This document shows positions 60,220 to 64,000 of a DNA stretch of 64,000 nt, piece after piece (the stretch's first letter is position 1; each line of letters opens with the position of its first letter). This stretch comes from Simiduia sp. 21SJ11W-1 (GTDB lineage: Bacteria > Pseudomonadota > Gammaproteobacteria > Pseudomonadales > Cellvibrionaceae). The notes beneath the pieces were generated by a model that searched no databases, was not told where the DNA came from, and saw only the letters and a program-made list of their open reading frames with translations. Made by a program: the position numbers and the translations under genes. The stretch lies in NCBI RefSeq assembly GCF_024138675.1, contig NZ_CP090959.1:1364001-1428000 (forward strand), read 5' to 3'.

Positions 60220-60717
60220 ATGGCGACTGTAACTTTGCATGGAAATCCCTTTGAAACCGTAGGGTCTTTGCCGGAGGTGGGCAGCCAGGCACCCGGCTTT
60301 ACCCTGGCCAAGGCTGATCTTTCGGATGTATCGCTCGGTGATTTCACCGGCAAGCGCGTTGTGCTGAATATCTTCCCATCCATTGATACGCCCACTTGTG
60401 CCACATCAGTGCGTGAATTCAACAGCAAGGCCGCGGCTGCAGATAACGTTGCAGTGCTGTGTGTATCGGCAGATTTACCCTTTGCCTTGGGCCGTTTTTG
60501 TGGTGCCGAAGGTATTACCAATGTGGTGCCGGCCTCCAGTTTCCGCTCAAGCTTTGGTGATGACTATGGGGTTGCCTTTAAAACCGGCCCGCTAACAAAA
60601 TTGTTGTCGCGTGCGGTGGTGGTAATTAATGAAGACGGCAAAGTGGTTTACACCCAGCAAGTTGCTGAAACCGGTGACGAACCCGATTACGAGGCCGCCC
60701 TCAACGCTTTGAGCTAG
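60220..60717 (+). CDS. tpx: thiol peroxidase
   Basis: 165 residues, the usual length of atypical 2-Cys peroxiredoxin Tpx. The peroxidatic Cys lies in PSIDTPTCATSVREFN and the resolving Cys in ALGRFCGAEG. Reduces peroxides with thioredoxin. Start ATG 60220 after aggagaag. It converges with the diguanylate cyclase gene, overlapping its end by 17 bp. Confidence 0.97.
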   Translation: MATVTLHGNPFETVGSLPEVGSQAPGFTLAKADLSDVSLGDFTGKRVVLNIFPSIDTPTCATSVREFNSKAAAADNVAVLCVSADLPFALGRFCGAEGITNVVPASSFRSSFGDDYGVAFKTGPLTKLLSRAVVVINEDGKVVYTQQVAETGDEPDYEAALNALS

Positions 60718-62143
60718 GCCCTTGTAATACTTGTTCACCCAAAGCCCCGGCAGGGGCTTTTTTATTGCCATTTTTTTGTGTGTACATGGCGTGATCTGCG
60801 GTGGCAATGAGTTGATCGAAGTTGCGGCCTTGGTCGGGAAACAGGGCAACGCCCAGGCTCGCCGAAGTGTACAGGGTGTGTTTTTTATACTCGATTGGGT
60901 GTGACAGCGCGTGCGTTAATTTCGTAACAATTTTTTCCGTTGGGGTGGTGATGGTGTGGTCGGGCAGAATAATTACAAATTCATCACCCCCTATACGGCA
61001 CACCATGTCGTTGCTTCTGAGCGCCTCCTGTAAACGCTTTACCGATGTGCAAAGCACCTTGTCGCCGGCAGCGTGGCCGTAAGTATCGTTAATGGGCTTG
61101 AAGTCGTTGAAATCTAAAAACACCAATGCAATGCGGCTGCCATTGCGCTCCGCGGCACGAGCACACAGTTGGAAATAGTCGCGCCCGCGGCGCAGGTTGG
61201 CGGCCCCTGTGAGGGTATCTTTGCCCGCCATCTCCTGAAGTGCCGTAATTTTTGCATTTATTTTGGTGGCCATGCGAATAAATGCATTTTCCAGCTGCCC
61301 CAGTTCATCGGTGCGGTTGCTTGCCTTGGGGAAGTTAAAGCGCGCACTTTCAATACCTTGTACCCATTGAAGAAGTGCGGCCAGGGGCGCTGCAAATTGC
61401 CTGCGCAAATCCACAAATACATAAATTGAAAATGCCACTGAAGCTGCCAGTACACAGGCCGCCAAAATGAAATACCGATGTTGTAAATGTTGGGCGCGCT
61501 TAACGGCAAGGGCAGTGCGCGTATCAACGGATTCATAAAACAATTGAATGGGTTTCATGATGCGCGCTTTGGCATCGTGGTAGGCGCGATTAAACACCAA
61601 TTGCGTGGCGTTGGCCTGCAGTGCAGGTGTAATGTTGGGTGGCTGTTGATTTGCCAGTGCGTGGTATTTATCCATCAATAACATCGCTTGATCTTCAATG
61701 CGAACAAGCGCGTCAGATTCACGTTTGGCTTGCGCAAGCAGCGAAAGCTCCGAATCGGTAAATTCGGCCGCCTGGATTTTTTGAATTAACGGTGTGGCAG
61801 CAGGGCCGTTCAGGTGTTCTGGCACTTCTTCAGACACCAGGTGCCAGTAAATTCGATTGTACTTTTCAGGCTGTTGGGTGGTGCCGTTACGAATATCGTG
61901 AATTTGCTGGAAGTAGTGGTAGTAGCGTCGATCACCGGTAACCACATAGCTGCGCACCATGCGCGTGAGATCATCTGAGCTGCGGCGCAATTCATCGGCC
62001 AGTTGGTAAGAGGTAAACCTCTCTGTCTGGGCCTGATTTAGCGCAAGCGTCGCCTTAAAGGCCAGGGCAATGCTTGTGACTAATCCACATAACAACAAGC
62101 CCGCCAATAGAAAGAATACGCCGAGTCGCGTTGCAATCGTCAT
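60701..62143 (-). CDS. membrane diguanylate cyclase (GGDEF)
   Basis: 480 residues. TM1 about 9-32, a periplasmic helical sensor of about 190 residues, TM2 about 225-248, a HAMP-like linker and a C-terminal GGDEF domain. The active site CRIGGDEFVIILPDH is intact, and the I-site RSND stands exactly five residues before it, so product inhibition is expected. Makes c-di-GMP. Its 3' end overlaps tpx by 17 bp and contains the tpx terminator. Confidence 0.94.
   Translation of the reverse strand: MTIATRLGVFFLLAGLLLCGLVTSIALAFKATLALNQAQTERFTSYQLADELRRSSDDLTRMVRSYVVTGDRRYYHYFQQIHDIRNGTTQQPEKYNRIYWHLVSEEVPEHLNGPAATPLIQKIQAAEFTDSELSLLAQAKRESDALVRIEDQAMLLMDKYHALANQQPPNITPALQANATQLVFNRAYHDAKARIMKPIQLFYESVDTRTALAVKRAQHLQHRYFILAACVLAASVAFSIYVFVDLRRQFAAPLAALLQWVQGIESARFNFPKASNRTDELGQLENAFIRMATKINAKITALQEMAGKDTLTGAANLRRGRDYFQLCARAAERNGSRIALVFLDFNDFKPINDTYGHAAGDKVLCTSVKRLQEALRSNDMVCRIGGDEFVIILPDHTITTPTEKIVTKLTHALSHPIEYKKHTLYTSASLGVALFPDQGRNFDQLIATADHAMYTQKNGNKKAPAGALGEQVLQGPSSKR
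60741..60764 (+). terminator. tpx terminator inside the convergent GGDEF gene
   Basis: aaagcccc / ggggcttt with loop ggca and a T run on the plus strand, 23 bp after the tpx stop. The same bases encode the end of the diguanylate cyclase. Confidence 0.8.
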
Positions 62144-62305
62144 GGGCGTTCATTTGCTTAAGATGATTTTAACGCCATCCAGTATACCCAAGGGACGCGG
62201 GCCAGCTGCTAATCCATTTGTAATGTCGCCGGTAGGCGCTTATAACTTTCCGGGCGGTTGTTATGTGGCCGGAATCGGGGCAAGTTTGAGGTATTTCAGA
62301 GGCTA

Positions 62306-62337
62306 CAAAAAAGCCCCGCCCAATGGGCGAGGCTTTT
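62306..62337 (-). terminator. terminator after tRNA-Leu
   Basis: agcctcgccc / gggcggggct stem followed by T residues on the minus strand, just after the encoded CCA end. Confidence 0.85.
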
Positions 62338-62341
62338 GTGT

Positions 62342-62428
62342 TGGTACCAGAGGCCGGACTCGAACCGGCACGCTTTTAAGGGCGGGGGATTTTGAATCCC
62401 CTGTGTCTACCAATTTCACCACTCTGGC
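62342..62428 (-). tRNA. tRNA-Leu (anticodon CAA)
   Basis: 87 nt on the minus strand with encoded CCA. Acceptor GCCAGAG pairs with CTCTGGT (one G-U). The anticodon stem GGGGA/TCCCC carries the loop TTCAAAA, giving CAA. A long variable arm (CGCCCTTAAAAGCG) marks class II, and the T arm is GCCGG-TTCGAGT-CCGGC. It lies next to queA, as in several related genomes, but on the opposite strand. Confidence 0.95.
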
Positions 62429-62610
62429 TTAATTCGTTTTCAAGGGCGCAGGGCCTTGAGAGAGCGTGATTATAGCGGCGACTTTCTGCCCGTCAACCGA
62501 TTTTATATGCCAGCGCCAAGATTTTGCCGGCGGGCGGGAATTGGCGCGGCAGGCCTTTTGCTATACCCTTGCCGTCCTTTTTTATTAACTGATCAGATAT
62601 TAACCACGCC

Positions 62611-63672
62611 ATGCGCAGGCAAGACTTTTACTACCAATTACCCGATGAGCTCATCGCCCGCAACCCGGTGCCCGAGCGCACCGGCAGCCGCCTGTTGTGC
62701 CTGGATGGCGACACCGGCGCCATGTCGCACGGCCAATTTGCCGAAATCATCAACCTGGTGCAACCGGGCGATTTGATGGTGTTTAACGACACCCGTGTGA
62801 TACCCGCGCGCGTCTACGGGCAAAAGGCCACCGGCGGCCAGGTAGAAATACTGGTTGAGCGGGTACTGGATCGCCATAACGTCAAGGCCCACGTGAAGGC
62901 CAGTAAAGCGCCCAAGCCCGGCACCCATCTGGTGTTGGAAGGCGGCGCCATTGTGCATGTGGAAGGCCGAGAAGATGCATTGTTTTTACTGCGCTTTGAA
63001 GGGCCGGCGCTGGAATTGCTGGAAGAAATCGGCCACATGCCCTTGCCGCCCTATATTGATCGCGCAGACGCTGCGGCCGATCGCGAGCGCTACCAAACGG
63101 TGTATGGCAAAAAGGCCGGCGCCGTAGCCGCCCCCACGGCGGGCCTGCACTTTGATGAGCGCCTGCTGCAACAGCTGCAAGATAAGGGCGTAGAGCTTGC
63201 GTTCGTCACCCTGCACGTAGGGGCTGGGACCTTTCAGCCAGTGCGGGTAGACAATGTGTTCGAACACAAAATGCACAGCGAAGTCATGGAGGTCACGGAG
63301 GCTGTGTGCGAGAAGGTGCGCGCCACCAAGGCCGCCGGCAAGCGTGTGATTGCCGTGGGTACCACCTCCGTACGCTGCCTGGAAACCGCCTCGCAAAGCG
63401 GTGAAATTGCGCCTTATCAGGGCGAAACCCAAATTTTTATCTACCCCAGTTATCGCTATAAAGTAGTTGATGCGTTGGTCACCAACTTTCATTTGCCTGA
63501 ATCTACACTGCTGATGCTGGTTTCAGCGTTTGTGGGCTACCGCTACACCATGGATGCCTACCGGGAGGCGGTGGCCGAGCGCTACCGCTTCTTCAGTTAT
63601 GGCGATGCGATGTTTATTACCCGAAACCCCGTGGCTCACGAAGAGCATGTGGGCGATCAACCCGGAGTTTAG
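62611..63672 (+). CDS. queA: tRNA preQ1(34) S-adenosylmethionine ribosyltransferase-isomerase
   Basis: 353 residues. Transfers ribose from SAM to preQ1 in tRNA for queuosine synthesis. It begins [19 protein letters not shown]; other family words are [44 protein letters not shown] and [15 protein letters not shown]. Directly followed by tgt, the preceding enzyme of the pathway. Confidence 0.97.
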   Translation: MRRQDFYYQLPDELIARNPVPERTGSRLLCLDGDTGAMSHGQFAEIINLVQPGDLMVFNDTRVIPARVYGQKATGGQVEILVERVLDRHNVKAHVKASKAPKPGTHLVLEGGAIVHVEGREDALFLLRFEGPALELLEEIGHMPLPPYIDRADAAADRERYQTVYGKKAGAVAAPTAGLHFDERLLQQLQDKGVELAFVTLHVGAGTFQPVRVDNVFEHKMHSEVMEVTEAVCEKVRATKAAGKRVIAVGTTSVRCLETASQSGEIAPYQGETQIFIYPSYRYKVVDALVTNFHLPESTLLMLVSAFVGYRYTMDAYREAVAERYRFFSYGDAMFITRNPVAHEEHVGDQPGV

Positions 63673-63674
63673 CT

Positions 63675-64000
63675 GTGTCTTTTATGCACTTTGAGGTAGA
63701 TACCTCTGACGGGCGCGCCCGCCGCGGCCGCCTGACCTTCCCGCGCGGTGTGGTGGAAACCCCGGCGTTTATGCCTGTGGGCACCTACGGCACGGTAAAG
63801 GGCATGTTGCCCCGCGATATTGAGGCCATAGGCGCCCAGATTATTCTGGGCAACACCTTTCACCTGATGCTGCGCCCGGGCACCGAGGTGGTGAAGGCCC
63901 ATGGTGATCTGCACGACATGATTCAGTGGCAGGGCCCCATCCTCACAGATTCCGGTGGCTTCCAGGTGTTCAGCCTTGGCAAGATGCGCAAAATCACGGA
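63675..64000 (+). CDS. tgt: queuine tRNA-ribosyltransferase, N-terminal part
   Basis: The first 108 codons or so are present; the gene runs off the window. Exchanges guanine 34 for preQ1. The sequence [51 protein letters not shown] and [13 protein letters not shown] matches Tgt, including the catalytic-base Asp in TDSGGFQ. GTG 63675 has cggag seven bases upstream; ATG 63684 is the alternative and matches the E. coli start more closely. Two bases separate it from queA. Confidence 0.95.
   Translation, partial: MSFMHFEVDTSDGRARRGRLTFPRGVVETPAFMPVGTYGTVKGMLPRDIEAIGAQIILGNTFHLMLRPGTEVVKAHGDLHDMIQWQGPILTDSGGFQVFSLGKMRKIT

Overview
The window is a gammaproteobacterial chromosome segment, most likely from Cellvibrionaceae (Simiduia/Saccharophagus-like). 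I infer this from the core block tilS-pyrG-kdsA-eno-ftsB-ispD-ispF-truD-pcm-PopT-nlpD-rpoS, a Pseudomonas-type NrdA with two ATP-cones, a tRNA-Leu/queA/tgt junction and the general codon style. No database was searched, so the taxonomy is inference.

Layout. 1-1.8 kb: end of a thiolase gene and an MFS permease. 1.9-8.9 kb: an accessory region whose genes all lie on the minus strand, several of them visibly AT-richer than the rest. It holds a TPR lipoprotein, a MetX-like hydrolase, two uncharacterised membrane proteins, an IS3 orfA remnant, a TIR-like effector and a HEPN-like gene. Copies of one highly structured dispersed repeat separate these genes. 8.9-17.3 kb: nrdA with a long regulated leader, dgkA, a 7-bp tandem array, argF, argD, a DUF1704 metallopeptidase and grxD. 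17.5-24.1 kb: an SLC13-type permease, a porin/FMN-binding/PepSY redox cluster, a cytosolic-carboxypeptidase-like M14 enzyme and a glycine-zipper lipoprotein. 24.1-37.4 kb: pepD, a membrane Ser/Thr kinase with a lipoprotein, an S9 peptidase, a PMT-type glycosyltransferase, a small Cys-rich secreted protein, an MCP and tilS carrying an in-frame minisatellite. 37.6-49.9 kb: the pyrG to rpoS core block, then rnb. 50-53.7 kb: a TetR regulator divergent from dienoyl-CoA isomerase and fadH. 53.7-62.1 kb: a YdiJ-type D-2-hydroxyacid dehydrogenase, an M15 peptidase, RDD and cyclase-FHA genes, tpx and a diguanylate cyclase. 62.3-64 kb: tRNA-Leu(CAA), queA and the start of tgt.

The most unusual part is 6.6-8.8 kb. 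A HEPN-like ORF is bounded on both sides by short attC-like folds, and its stop codon lies inside the 5' R-box of the downstream one, as in integron gene cassettes. Directly downstream on the same strand is a TIR-like (PF10137-type) protein with a C-terminal winged-helix-like part. Together they look like a candidate antiphage or abortive-infection pair, possibly acquired as a cassette. The flanking repeats fold into a three-way junction (a roughly 25-bp outer stem and two conserved arms). The outer-stem sequence differs between copies while pairing is kept, so the fold itself appears to be conserved.

Other points worth a look are tandem NrdR boxes plus DnaA boxes about 500 bp upstream of nrdA, the TilS minisatellite, a candidate Fur box before the porin-flavoprotein-PepSY cluster, and a candidate Pho box before a Cys-rich secreted protein.
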